Source: Geomonas diazotrophica (GTDB lineage Bacteria; Desulfobacterota; Desulfuromonadia; Geobacterales; Geobacteraceae). From it: DNA of 64,000 nucleotides. The position numbers were made by a program, and so were the translations under genes. The notes below the pieces were generated by a model. It was not told where the DNA came from. It ran no database searches and saw only the letters and a list, made by a program, of their open reading frames with translations. Where the stretch lies: contig NZ_JAHLMF010000005.1 in NCBI RefSeq assembly GCF_018919385.1, positions 186,001-250,000 of the forward strand, in the 5' to 3' direction. Below, piece after piece: positions 26,354-34,248 of this stretch (the first letter of the stretch is position 1; every line of letters begins with the position of its first letter).

Positions 26354-27394
26354 CTACTTTTTTGCCGGAAAGAGCCCGGCGATCAGTGCCTCGAAACAGC
26401 TGCCGGATTGGGCCAGGGAGTGCCGGGAGGCGTAACCGCGTCCCTGCTCCGCCAGGCGCTCCGCCAGTTCCCGATCGGCGAGCAGCCGCTCTACCCGGTC
26501 GGCCAGGGCGGCCACGTCTTCAACCGGCGCCACCAGGGCGTTCTCGCCGTCGCGCGCGAAGCCGACCGCGCCAGTGGTGACCACGGGGCAGCCGCAGGCG
26601 AAGGCCTCCAGCACCATGAGCCCGTAGCCTTCAGAGCGGCTGGGATAGAGGAAGAGGTCGGCGCTGCTCATGATCTCCCGCAGCCGGTCTTCGTCGACGC
26701 TGCCGAATTCCCGGTGCGGCAGGTCCGGCTCGGCGCAGGGGGCACTTTCCCCCACTGTCCAGAGCTCGAGGTTGCCGCCGCGCGCGGCCACCCGCCGCAC
26801 CGTTTCCAGGGCCAGGTCGAATCCCTTGCGCCGGTCCGCGCGGGACAACAGCAGAATCGCCCTGCGCCCCTTTTTCGCCGCTACCAGCTCCCGGGAGGGG
26901 GCGGGAAAGAAGCGAGCGGTATCCACGCCGTTTTCGGCGACGGCGCACTCGGCCCCGAACCTCGAACCGAACAGGGAGCAAAGCGTATCGGAAACGGTGA
27001 CACAGGGGATGGACAGGGGACCGAAGGCGAGCCGGTAGAGCCAGCGCATCAAAAGGTTCCCCGGAAACCCGTAAGCGGTCTCGTTGTCGTCCTGGGCGAA
27101 GTGCAGCACGCGCCCCCGGTTCCTGAATCGCAAAAGCACGGCGGTAGGCACGATCGTGGCCAGCACCAGGTCCGCATCCTGCCGCTCCAGGAGCGCGCTC
27201 GCCAGGGTCCCGAGTTTGCCGGGAAACAGTGGCCTCTCCAGCGTGAACGACGGGTGCAGGGGGAACGCGGTATCGATCAGGTTGCAGCGCAGCGTCACAT
27301 GGTGGCCGGCCTGGGCCAGGCGCCCGAGGTGCGCGAGCACCATCTTGTCACCTCCCCTGTTCAGGACGCTATGCGCGAAGTAGACGATCCTCAT
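26354..27394 (-). CDS. Glycosyltransferase family 4
   Basis: This 346-residue GT-B enzyme begins IVYFAHSVLNRGGDKMVLAHL and has the donor-side blocks LLLSRADRRKGFDLALE, DLFLYPSRSEGYGLMVLEAFACG and GAVGFARDGENALV. The E-x7-E motif lies in EGYGLMVLE. The start at ATG 27394 overlaps the stop of the FkbM gene (ATGA), so a longer upstream frame was not used. It likely works on the cytoplasmic lipid-linked chain. Confidence 0.88.
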   Translation of the reverse strand: MRIVYFAHSVLNRGGDKMVLAHLGRLAQAGHHVTLRCNLIDTAFPLHPSFTLERPLFPGKLGTLASALLERQDADLVLATIVPTAVLLRFRNRGRVLHFAQDDNETAYGFPGNLLMRWLYRLAFGPLSIPCVTVSDTLCSLFGSRFGAECAVAENGVDTARFFPAPSRELVAAKKGRRAILLLSRADRRKGFDLALETVRRVAARGGNLELWTVGESAPCAEPDLPHREFGSVDEDRLREIMSSADLFLYPSRSEGYGLMVLEAFACGCPVVTTGAVGFARDGENALVAPVEDVAALADRVERLLADRELAERLAEQGRGYASRHSLAQSGSCFEALIAGLFPAKK

Positions 27395-28215
27395 GCCCGC
27401 TGGAACAGGGCGTCCAGGTCCCGTGGCCGCCCCTCTTCCCCCGCCGCCAGGTGCACCAGGCGGAACCCCCTCTCCTCCAGGAAGCTGCCGATCCTGAACA
27501 GGTTGCCGGAGCACTCCCGGAACACGCTCATCTCGATGAGCACGAGCCTCGTGCGGGAGAGCACCTCCTCGGCTGACTTCAGCACGTCGTACTCGCTCCC
27601 CTCGGTGTCGATCTTCAAGAGGTCGATCTCCCCCACCCCGAGTTCCTCCGCGATCCCGTCAAGGGTCCTGGCAGGGACCGGGTAGCTGTCACGGTAACCG
27701 GCGTCGGGCTGCGGCAGGTAGGAACTCAACTGGGTGGACTCGCAGGCCACGTGGAAGAGCACTTCCCCTTCCTGGTCGCTGACGGCGCAGCGGCGACAGT
27801 CTGAACTACGCAGGGCGTTGACGGCCAGCAGCTCGAAAGAGCCGGGGTCCGGCTCGATGCTGATCACCCGGCGCGCAGCGAGGTAGTGGCTGGAGAAGAA
27901 GTTGAACTGGCCGATGTTGGCGCCGACGTCCAGCACCACGGGACGCTCAGGGAGCAGGTCCTTAAGGCCGTGCGCGGCGCAGTAAACCCGCTGCAGCGAG
28001 GCCACCGCGAGCGGCTCATTGTAGCAGAAGCGCCGGCCGAAAACCATTAATGATTTCGCCCTTCCTCCCCCCACTCCCAGCCTCCCGGCGAGGTAACGCA
28101 GGTACTTATGGAACAGCAGCGACAGCTTCGCCGACAGCGGGAGCCCCCCGACGGCGAAGAAGAACTGGCGGTCCAGGCTCAGGGACCATTTCAGCATCCG
28201 CAGCGTGGCGCTCAT
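27391..28215 (-). CDS. FkbM-family methyltransferase
   Basis: This 274-residue protein contains the FkbM methyltransferase domain: PVVLDVGANIGQFNFFSSHY for SAM binding near residue 91, ISIEPDPGSFELLAVN, and LLKIDTEGSEYDVLKSA with the FkbM signature. Known members O-methylate sugars or polyketides. Here it may cap or modify the exported polymer, which would fit the Wzt C-terminal domain. The start at 28215 overlaps the stop of the UbiA-family gene (ATGA), and 11 extra codons upstream were left out for that reason. Confidence 0.87.
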   Translation of the reverse strand: MSATLRMLKWSLSLDRQFFFAVGGLPLSAKLSLLFHKYLRYLAGRLGVGGGRAKSLMVFGRRFCYNEPLAVASLQRVYCAAHGLKDLLPERPVVLDVGANIGQFNFFSSHYLAARRVISIEPDPGSFELLAVNALRSSDCRRCAVSDQEGEVLFHVACESTQLSSYLPQPDAGYRDSYPVPARTLDGIAEELGVGEIDLLKIDTEGSEYDVLKSAEEVLSRTRLVLIEMSVFRECSGNLFRIGSFLEERGFRLVHLAAGEEGRPRDLDALFQRA

Positions 28216-29063
28216 CGGTACACGATCCAGGCGAACATGAGGGCCCAAAGGACGCTCACCGCGAGGAGCTGCCTGTCCTTCAGAAGCGACTCGGTGGGGT
28301 CTCCTCCCAGCCCCGACTTAACGCGGAGTACGAAGCGGAACAGCCCGAAGCAGCAGAGGATCACCGTGTAGACCAGGGCGGGGCGCGTGACCACGTAGAG
28401 GGTGTAGGTGACCAGTACCGCGGCGCCGGTCATGGCGAGGAGCAGGTCGAGGACCCCCTCGGGATAGTGCAGCAGCGACTTGCGGTGCGCCCCCGCCCCC
28501 TCCCCCAGCGCGTTCAGCTCACCGAGCCTCTTCCCCGTGCTGAGGAACAGCGAGAGCAGGAACACCGACAGAAAGAGCCACGGCGAGACCAGGATGCCAA
28601 ACGCCTCGCCACCCGCCTGCAACCGGAGCAGAAACCCGGAGGAGATGCAGAACAGGTCGAGTACCGGAATCTCCTTGAGCTTGAGCGAATAGCAGACGGA
28701 GATGGCCAGGTAGGCGACCAGAAGGAGCAGGAAGACGGGAGAGACCAGCCACCCCAGCCAGAGCGCCGGCACGAGGAGCAGGACGCAGATGGCGAGCGCG
28801 AGCGAGGGCGAGACCGCACCCGACGGGATGGGGCGGTGCCTCTTGACGGGATGATGGCTGTCGTTGTGGCGATCGCAGAGGTCGTTGAGGACATAGGTGG
28901 AGCTGGCGGCCAGACAAAAGGCGGCGAAGGGAACAGCTCCCCTCGCCGGCACGCCCGGCGCCAGGATCGCCCCCCCCAGAAACGGCGGGAAGAAGATCAT
29001 CAGGTTCTTCAGCCACTGCTTGGGGCGCAGCATCACCAGGTACTTGAAAGTGGTCCGGTTCAT
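28212..29063 (-). CDS. UbiA-family prenyltransferase, decaprenyl-phosphate phosphoribosyltransferase-like
   Basis: This 283-residue membrane protein has about eight hydrophobic segments and the first UbiA metal-binding motif as NDLCDRHNDSHHPVKRHRPI. The block following it (HPVK-RPI-SG) and the N-terminal LRPKQWLKNLMIFFPP match decaprenyl-phosphate 5-phosphoribosyltransferases (DPPR synthase, as in Mycobacterium Rv3806c), which attach phosphoribose from PRPP to a polyprenyl phosphate. In mycobacteria this is the first step to a furanose donor; the later DprE1/DprE2 genes are not in this window. If it does the same here, ribofuranose or arabinofuranose donors would feed the glycosyltransferases around it (inference). 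Confidence 0.8.
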   Translation of the reverse strand: MNRTTFKYLVMLRPKQWLKNLMIFFPPFLGGAILAPGVPARGAVPFAAFCLAASSTYVLNDLCDRHNDSHHPVKRHRPIPSGAVSPSLALAICVLLLVPALWLGWLVSPVFLLLLVAYLAISVCYSLKLKEIPVLDLFCISSGFLLRLQAGGEAFGILVSPWLFLSVFLLSLFLSTGKRLGELNALGEGAGAHRKSLLHYPEGVLDLLLAMTGAAVLVTYTLYVVTRPALVYTVILCCFGLFRFVLRVKSGLGGDPTESLLKDRQLLAVSVLWALMFAWIVYR

Positions 29064-30847
29064 TTTCCACCTCCCTGGCGTACAGCAGGCGGCGCCACCA
29101 GGGCCTTCCGGGATTTAAAGCTGCCACTGTCCAGGTTGGCGATCATCTTCAGGGCGAAGACACGGTTCTCGCCCCCTTTAGCCAGTTCTGCGTAGCGCCC
29201 CAGGTAGCGGCGGGCGTGCTCCGCGTCCCCTTGGGCGTAGTAGAGCTTCCCCACGTTGTAGTAGGCGTCAAGGTACCCGGGGTCGCTCTCAATGGTGGCC
29301 AGGTGGTACTTGATTCCCTTCTGGAACCGGGTGGCCTCGTCGAGCCCCCGGGCTCCCATCAACGCCAACACCATCTCGTGGTACACGGGGATCGGGTTCG
29401 AGGCACGGTTGGCGGCCTGTTGCATGGCCTGCTCGTAGCGGGGGTAGTCCCTGCGCGCCAGGTACACCCGGGCCAGGTTCTTCCACGCCACCGGCTCGTT
29501 GAAGCCAAGCGCCTGCGCCTTGCGGATGTAGCGCTCGGCATCGTCGTAGCGCTGATCGTCCAGGGCGACGGCCCCAAGAGACGAGTAGCTCTTGGCGAAG
29601 CCGGGGCTGTGTTTCAGGCAGTCCTGCCAGAACGCGGTGGGGTCGCGCCAGAGAGCGGCCCGGGTAATGGTGGGGATGCCGAGCAGGAGCACGCCCCCCA
29701 GAAGGAGCCACGCGGGCACCTTGAACTCGAGGAGCACCAGCGGGACCAGCAGCGAGAAGCCGACCATGGGGAGGTAGAGGTAGCGCTCCCCGAACGGGGT
29801 CCAAGGGATCCTCCCCAGGTAGGCAAGCAGCGGCGGGATGATCCCTACGAAGACGATGAGCAGCGGCAAAAGCGCCTGGGGGCGGCGGCGCATCAACACC
29901 CAGGCGGCCGCCACAGCAAGGGCGCAGGCGGCGAGGCCAAGGGGCAGGTCGTAGGTCAAGATAGTGAAGTTGAGCGGGAACGGGAAGACGAGCTTGCGCA
30001 GGTAGAAACCGTACCCTCCCAAGGCGTCCAGCACCGTGGGGTAGGTGTAACTCTGTGCAGCCGTGGCCGCCGCGACGGCCGTGCTCTCCATGGCCTTGGG
30101 GACCTTCTCGACGCCCCCCTTGCTCAAAACCCCCTTGGCGAGGCTCGCCACCCCCCGGTCGAAGTTGAGGGCGGTACCGGCGCGCAGCAGCAGGTACAGG
30201 GTCGTGGTCCCCGCGACCGCGCCGAACAGCATCAGCGCATCACGCTTACCCTCCCGGGGAGCGCGGCGGAGCAGGTACAGCGGCACGATGGCGGCAACCG
30301 CTATCGAGGACTCTTTGCTGGCCAGCGAAGCGAGGTAGGCTGCGGTGAAGCAAAAAAGCGTCTGCCAGGTCACCTGTTCGCGCCGCTCAACTAGCAGCAC
30401 CATGGCAAGGATGAAGAAGAAGGTGCACAACAGGTCGGGCCTGGCGGAGACCCAGATAACGGCTTCGCTGTTGAGCGGGTTCAGCAGGAAAAAGAGCGAA
30501 GCGATCAGGGCTGCCCGCTCCTTTTGCGGGTGGTCCGCGAAGAAGAGCGACGCGAGCCAGTAGATCAGCAGCGCGTTGGCGAGATGGATGACGACGTTGA
30601 CCACGTGGAATGAAAGGGGGGGCAGCCCGAAGATGCTGTAGTTGGCGACGTACGATATCACCACCATCGGGCGGTAATAGGTGCTGGCGCCACCAAAAAG
30701 CAGCGACTTGAGGTCGAGGGTCTGCTGGGTGACAAATTCCGTCATCCCCACGTCGTCAATGGGGAGAAACCCCACCTGCAGCGCGCAGAGGTAGGCCAGC
30801 ACCCCTGCCGCAAGTATGGTGAGGATCGGGAAAATCCTTTCTTTCAT
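29060..30847 (-). CDS. Multipass membrane protein with C-terminal TPR repeats (TMTC/O-mannosyltransferase-like)
   Basis: This 595-residue protein has an N-terminal membrane part with about ten helices and a C-terminal soluble part with tetratricopeptide repeats (about residues 430-570; SLGAVALDDQRYDDAERYIRKAQ and AYYNVGKLYYAQGDAEHARRYL). Early loops carry PIDDVGMTEFV and TYYRPMVVISYVANY, the D-D and YRP pattern seen in GT-C/TMTC-like proteins that glycosylate proteins or lipids. It could transfer sugars to a protein or polymer outside the membrane. It overlaps the ABC ATPase gene upstream and the UbiA-family gene downstream by four bases. Confidence 0.75.
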   Translation of the reverse strand: MKERIFPILTILAAGVLAYLCALQVGFLPIDDVGMTEFVTQQTLDLKSLLFGGASTYYRPMVVISYVANYSIFGLPPLSFHVVNVVIHLANALLIYWLASLFFADHPQKERAALIASLFFLLNPLNSEAVIWVSARPDLLCTFFFILAMVLLVERREQVTWQTLFCFTAAYLASLASKESSIAVAAIVPLYLLRRAPREGKRDALMLFGAVAGTTTLYLLLRAGTALNFDRGVASLAKGVLSKGGVEKVPKAMESTAVAAATAAQSYTYPTVLDALGGYGFYLRKLVFPFPLNFTILTYDLPLGLAACALAVAAAWVLMRRRPQALLPLLIVFVGIIPPLLAYLGRIPWTPFGERYLYLPMVGFSLLVPLVLLEFKVPAWLLLGGVLLLGIPTITRAALWRDPTAFWQDCLKHSPGFAKSYSSLGAVALDDQRYDDAERYIRKAQALGFNEPVAWKNLARVYLARRDYPRYEQAMQQAANRASNPIPVYHEMVLALMGARGLDEATRFQKGIKYHLATIESDPGYLDAYYNVGKLYYAQGDAEHARRYLGRYAELAKGGENRVFALKMIANLDSGSFKSRKALVAPPAVRQGGGK

Positions 30848-31773
30848 TCACGCCCCTGCGCCGAGCGGTGGCTCTTGATCAGGTCCAAGAAGATCTGCTC
30901 GAGCGTGCGCCGCTCGGGCTCCACGGACAGGAGCTCGTTTTCGCGGGACAGGGACGAGAGCAGGGCGTTCAACGAATCCCTGGGGATGGAGAGGCGCCAT
31001 GCGTCCCCTTCCCTGGTGGCGGCGACGCCATCGGGGAGCGAGGGGGAGAGTTCGTCGCTTCGCCTGATCACCACCTCGTAGGAGTTGAAGCTCCCGTCGA
31101 TCACCGACTTAACCGCGCCGCAAAACTGCAGCGAGCCACCAAGCAAAAGGGCCACGTCGTCGCAGACGCGCTCGACATCATGGATGATGTGGGTGCTGAA
31201 GAAGACGGTCTTGCCGCGGGCCTTCAACTGCTGAATGATGTCGGTCACCAGGGCGCGCCCCAGCGGGTCGAGGCCGGACATGGGTTCGTCCAGGATGTAG
31301 AGGTCAGGGTCGTGCACCAGGGTCTGGCCAAGGCCGATGCGCTGCACCATACCCTTGGAGAGGCTCCGGATGGGACGGTCGGCGGCATGGGTCAACTCGA
31401 TCAAGCGCAACACCTCGTCGACCTTCCCGGCGCTCTCCGCGCCTGGGACCTTGTAGTAGCGCGCCACGAACTCCAGGAGCTCGCGCGGCGTCAGGTAATC
31501 GTAGTAGGCCGGGTTCTCCGCCAAGTACCCCACCCTGCCCCGTGCCTCGGGGAGGTGGGAATTCTTGCCGTAGAAGGAGGTGCTCCCGGCGTCCGGACGC
31601 AAAAGCCCCATCAGGATCTTGATGGTCGTACTCTTGCCGGCGCCGTTGGGGCCGATGAAGCCGAAGACATTGCCGTGCGGCACCGAGAAGGAGACGTCGT
31701 TCAGGGCGCGCACCTTGTGGGTCAGCTTCTTGGTGAAGGTCTTGCTGATCGAGGAGACATCAATGGCGGTCAT
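30844..31773 (-). CDS. ABC-2 type transporter ATPase (XapD-like)
   Basis: This 309-residue ATPase has Walker A GPNGAGKSTTIKILMGLL, signature LSKGMVQRIGLGQ and Walker B LYILDEPMSGLDP. The last 85 residues form a small extra domain of the kind found in DrrA/NatA-type exporters. The permease at 32605 is its likely partner. In G. sulfurreducens an ATPase in the same place near pilA (XapD) is needed for the anchoring polysaccharide and cytochrome retention; the match here is by position and family. The ATG at 31773 lies inside the upstream gene (14-base overlap); upstream codons in frame are not protein-like. Confidence 0.88.
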   Translation of the reverse strand: MTAIDVSSISKTFTKKLTHKVRALNDVSFSVPHGNVFGFIGPNGAGKSTTIKILMGLLRPDAGSTSFYGKNSHLPEARGRVGYLAENPAYYDYLTPRELLEFVARYYKVPGAESAGKVDEVLRLIELTHAADRPIRSLSKGMVQRIGLGQTLVHDPDLYILDEPMSGLDPLGRALVTDIIQQLKARGKTVFFSTHIIHDVERVCDDVALLLGGSLQFCGAVKSVIDGSFNSYEVVIRRSDELSPSLPDGVAATREGDAWRLSIPRDSLNALLSSLSRENELLSVEPERRTLEQIFLDLIKSHRSAQGRE

Positions 31774-32608
31774 GCGCTGCTCCGTGCACTGCCAGCTTGC
31801 TGGTGGTTTTGATGCGACCGTCGTTGCGGTCGTAGTAGAAGGTCCCGCCGTAAGGGTCGGGAGGAACACCCTTGAGCACGCCACCGGCTACCAGGTCGGC
31901 GAGCTGCGCGGGCTTGTGCCCGGTCTCTTTCTCGTACCTCTGCACGGCCTTCTCCAGGAACAAAATCGTCTCCAGCGCCTCGATGCGGGTCTTGATCCCC
32001 CTGCGCACCTGGTCGCTGTAGGTACCCTCGTAGACCACCTTGAGGTACTGGACGGCCTGCTCGGTCTGGTTGGCCTCGTAGTAAAAGCGTCCCGCAAGGT
32101 TGGAGAGAAACGCCATCTTCGGGTTCAACTGTGCTGCCTTGCTCATGTACTGGGCGGCCTTCTGGTAATCCTTGAGGAAATACGAGTTGTTGAAACCGAT
32201 AAAGAAAGGCATGTAAAAATCCCATTCCCTCTTCTTGACCCCGCGCTCCAGAATGTGGTTCATCGGCTTCACGAGTCCCGCGTCCCAGGTGAGGATCGCC
32301 TGCCCGAAGTAGTAGGAGTCGATGTTGTAGGGGTTGAGCCTGGTGGAGGTGTCGACGTACTTCAGGAGCATGGCGTAATCGGGGGGCTGGTGCAGGTCGA
32401 GTATGGTCCCGTAGTAGAAGACGGCGTCGTAAAAAAGGAGCTCCGACAGAAGGTAGCGGTGCTCTAACGACGTGAAAAAGGTAACTTCGAAGGAAGGTCT
32501 GTAGCCGAGTCGTTCGGGCGCGGGAGTGGATTTGCGCAGCGCGGTAAGCGCCAGCAGCGCAGGAACCAGAAGCAGCAACCCGATGGCGAGAGCGACCAGA
32601 CGCCTCAT
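31760..32608 (-). CDS. Membrane-anchored TPR-like protein of the pilA-linked exopolysaccharide locus
   Basis: This 282-residue protein has one N-terminal transmembrane helix (LVALAIGLLLLVPALLALTAL, residues 4-24) and a soluble outer part of helical pairs that looks like tetratricopeptide repeats (AAQYMSKAAQLNPKMAFLSNLAGRFYYEANQTEQAVQYLK). It sits between the permease and ATPase genes and overlaps both, so it likely works with that exporter as a periplasmic or assembly partner. The C-terminal 35 residues are PYGGTFYYDRNDGRIKT-rich, a form common in type II secretion pseudopilin-like tails. I do not recognise a named family. Confidence 0.7.
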   Translation of the reverse strand: MRRLVALAIGLLLLVPALLALTALRKSTPAPERLGYRPSFEVTFFTSLEHRYLLSELLFYDAVFYYGTILDLHQPPDYAMLLKYVDTSTRLNPYNIDSYYFGQAILTWDAGLVKPMNHILERGVKKREWDFYMPFFIGFNNSYFLKDYQKAAQYMSKAAQLNPKMAFLSNLAGRFYYEANQTEQAVQYLKVVYEGTYSDQVRRGIKTRIEALETILFLEKAVQRYEKETGHKPAQLADLVAGGVLKGVPPDPYGGTFYYDRNDGRIKTTSKLAVHGAAHDRH

Positions 32609-33411
32609 ATGAAGTCTCTGCGGGAAAACGCGCACGAGGCGAGGGTGAGCATCACGACAACGTAGCCAAAGCCGTACAGCGAAGTCAAGAGGAGCGCCTT
32701 GGGGTCGACCGGGAGCGCATAGATCATCTGCACCTTGAGGTCGAAGGGGGTGAGGTTCGGAAACAGGTAGTAGATCACCTGCACCACGCCGCGCAAAAAG
32801 GGCGACATGCGCTCGGCACCTTGGGCCGTCTCGACGAACAGCTTCACCTTCTCCGTGGTCATCCCCACCGCGTACACGGCCAGGGTCAGGATCATGGGAA
32901 GAAACGAGGAGGTCGCCACGGCGGAAAAGAACACCAGCACGGAGGCGAGCACCAGGAGTTTTTCCAGGTCGAAGATAAGGTACAGCAGGTAGTTGCCCCA
33001 CACAACGGGACGGTCCGGCGGATAGGCGCCGGACATGAGCCAGATCCCCACGCAGTTGAGCGTCCCCATGAGCGCCAGCGAAGCCGCGAGCAGCAGCGAG
33101 AGCCCCAGGTATTTCTCCAGGAGATAACGGGTACGCGAGATGGGAAGAGTGGCCACCGAGTAGATGGAACGGCTCTGGATGTCACGGGGGACGAGGGCCG
33201 AGCCGATCAGCAGCACCAGCAGGACGCCTATGGCGGAAACGGCGGACAGGGAGAAGGTGGTCGCCGCCGCGGTCACGTCCCGCATGGAGAAGGAACCAAA
33301 GATCGGCAACGTGCAGACCAGCAGCAGCGAGACTACGAAGAGCCCCAGCAAAAGGCGGTCACGGAAGCCCCCCTTCAGGGTGGCCAGCGCCAGAGGAAAT
33401 CTTGCCAGCAT
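32605..33411 (-). CDS. ABC-2 type transporter permease
   Basis: This 268-residue protein has six hydrophobic segments with large loops, and ATLPISRTRYLLEKYLG after the second helix, the coupling region seen in ABC-2 permeases of the NatB/ABC2 type. It is the first gene of the 18-gene minus-strand operon. AGGAG lies nine bases before the ATG at 33411. No promoter is apparent in the 29 bases between the pilin terminator and the start region, so read-through from the pilA transcript or a promoter inside PilA-C must drive it. The matching ATPase is two genes downstream. Confidence 0.82.
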   Translation of the reverse strand: MLARFPLALATLKGGFRDRLLLGLFVVSLLLVCTLPIFGSFSMRDVTAAATTFSLSAVSAIGVLLVLLIGSALVPRDIQSRSIYSVATLPISRTRYLLEKYLGLSLLLAASLALMGTLNCVGIWLMSGAYPPDRPVVWGNYLLYLIFDLEKLLVLASVLVFFSAVATSSFLPMILTLAVYAVGMTTEKVKLFVETAQGAERMSPFLRGVVQVIYYLFPNLTPFDLKVQMIYALPVDPKALLLTSLYGFGYVVVMLTLASCAFSRRDFI

Positions 33412-33444
33412 TGACGACGAACTCCTGTTCGGGTGAGGTGGAAA

Positions 33445-33473
33445 TAAAATGGGGCATGCAGGCATGCCCCATT
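33445..33473 (-). terminator. Intrinsic terminator after PilA-C
   Basis: On the minus strand AATGGGGCATGC and GCATGCCCCATT (positions 33473-33448) form a 12-base inverted repeat with almost no loop, realistically an 11-bp stem with a 4-base CAGG-type loop, followed by a T-rich tail (CCCCATTTTATTT). It lies 25 bases past the PilA-C stop codon at 33499. Because the next gene starts at 33411, partial read-through would set the level of the exopolysaccharide operon. Confidence 0.8.
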
Positions 33474-33498
33474 CCGACAAGCATTAGGTTGCTTCGAT

Positions 33499-33867
33499 TT
33501 ACATCGGGCTCCAGTTGGTGAAGACGGACTCGCCGGCTGCGCTCAGGGCAGTCACGTTGGTGTCGGTCAGAGAGAGCGCAACACCCGGGCCGGCAGTACC
33601 GGCAGAAGCGGTCGGGGTCTTCTTGTAGATGGTGGTGGAGATGTTGGAAGCAGCGTAAATGGTGTCGCCGGCGGTGTTCTTGGAGGCGATCAGGTAGTTC
33701 TGCGGCGAGGTGGCGGCCGAGTCGTACTTGTAGGACACCTTCACGTTGTTCGAGGGCTTGAAGTTAACGCCCGGGACGTTTTCGATGTAGTCAGGGTTGT
33801 TCATAGCGAAGGCGACCCCGGCGAGCAGAGCCACTGCGGCGAGGGCAACAGACATCTTCTTCAGCAT
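33499..33867 (-). CDS. PilA-C: secreted partner of the short pilin (GSU1497-like)
   Basis: This 122-residue protein has a clear N-terminal signal peptide (LKKMSVALAAVALLAGVAFA, residues 2-21) and a mature part rich in Thr, Ser, Ala and Asn, with YKYDSAATSPQNYLIASKN and SLTDTNVTALSAAGESVFTN. It looks like the globular C-terminal half of a normal pilin, encoded as a separate gene. In G. sulfurreducens the partner of PilA-N (GSU1497) sits in the same place, and PilA-N/PilA-C heterodimers have been described. AGGAGG lies six bases before the ATG. Only one PilA-C gene serves the two short pilin genes seen here. Confidence 0.85.
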   Translation of the reverse strand: MLKKMSVALAAVALLAGVAFAMNNPDYIENVPGVNFKPSNNVKVSYKYDSAATSPQNYLIASKNTAGDTIYAASNISTTIYKKTPTASAGTAGPGVALSLTDTNVTALSAAGESVFTNWSPM

Positions 33868-33921
33868 AATAAGCCTCCTATAAGGTCTAAGTTAGCGTGT
33901 GTTTGGTAGCTTCCGCAGCTA

Positions 33922-34131
33922 TTAGTGCGGGTACTCCTGATGGTCGGCAAAGTATGCCTCGAGAGCGGTCTTGACGTTCTTCAGGTCGCTGGCCGCAGCG
34001 GTGTTGTAGGACTTGATGCGGTAGGAGGAGAACTGCGGGATTGCGATTGCAGCCAGGATGCCGATGATCGCGACGACGATCAGCAGCTCGATGAGGGTGA
34101 AGCCTTTGTTGCTTCTCATTCTGTTGAGCAT
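33922..34131 (-). CDS. pilA: Short type IV pilin (PilA-N type)
   Basis: This 69-residue prepilin has a 10-residue basic leader ending in Gly, then [22 protein letters not shown], with Glu5 needed for pilin assembly. The mature protein is only 59 residues (family norm about 150) and is close to G. sulfurreducens PilA: aromatic residues lie at F1, F24, Y27, Y32, Y50, F51 and Y57, where Y50 is extra. AAGGAG lies six bases before the ATG. A sigma-54 promoter is at 34197-34213. A hairpin (CCGCA/TGCGG, 33913-33930) spans the stop codon. Whether this makes a filament, a pseudopilus for cytochrome export, or both is open for this family. Confidence 0.95.
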   Translation of the reverse strand: MLNRMRSNKGFTLIELLIVVAIIGILAAIAIPQFSSYRIKSYNTAAASDLKNVKTALEAYFADHQEYPH

Positions 34132-34196
34132 ATTTTTCTCCTTATGGTGATGGTGGGCTTGCCTCTGGCGCGCCGGATTAACTAAGTACGGGTAAG

Positions 34197-34213
34197 AGCA
34201 AATAGCAGGCCAA
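34197..34213 (-). promoter_or_regulatory. Sigma-54 promoter of pilA
   Basis: On the minus strand the sequence TTGGCCTGCTATTTGCT has GG (34211-34210) and GC (34199-34198) exactly ten bases apart, the -24/-12 elements of a sigma-54 promoter. The predicted start site is near 34187, about 55 bases before the pilA ATG. The PilR activator is encoded just upstream, and pilA of G. sulfurreducens is known to be driven by sigma-54 and PilR. Confidence 0.85.
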
Positions 34214-34248
34214 TTGCGCGAAGACCGGAAAAGGGCGTTTTATGGTCG

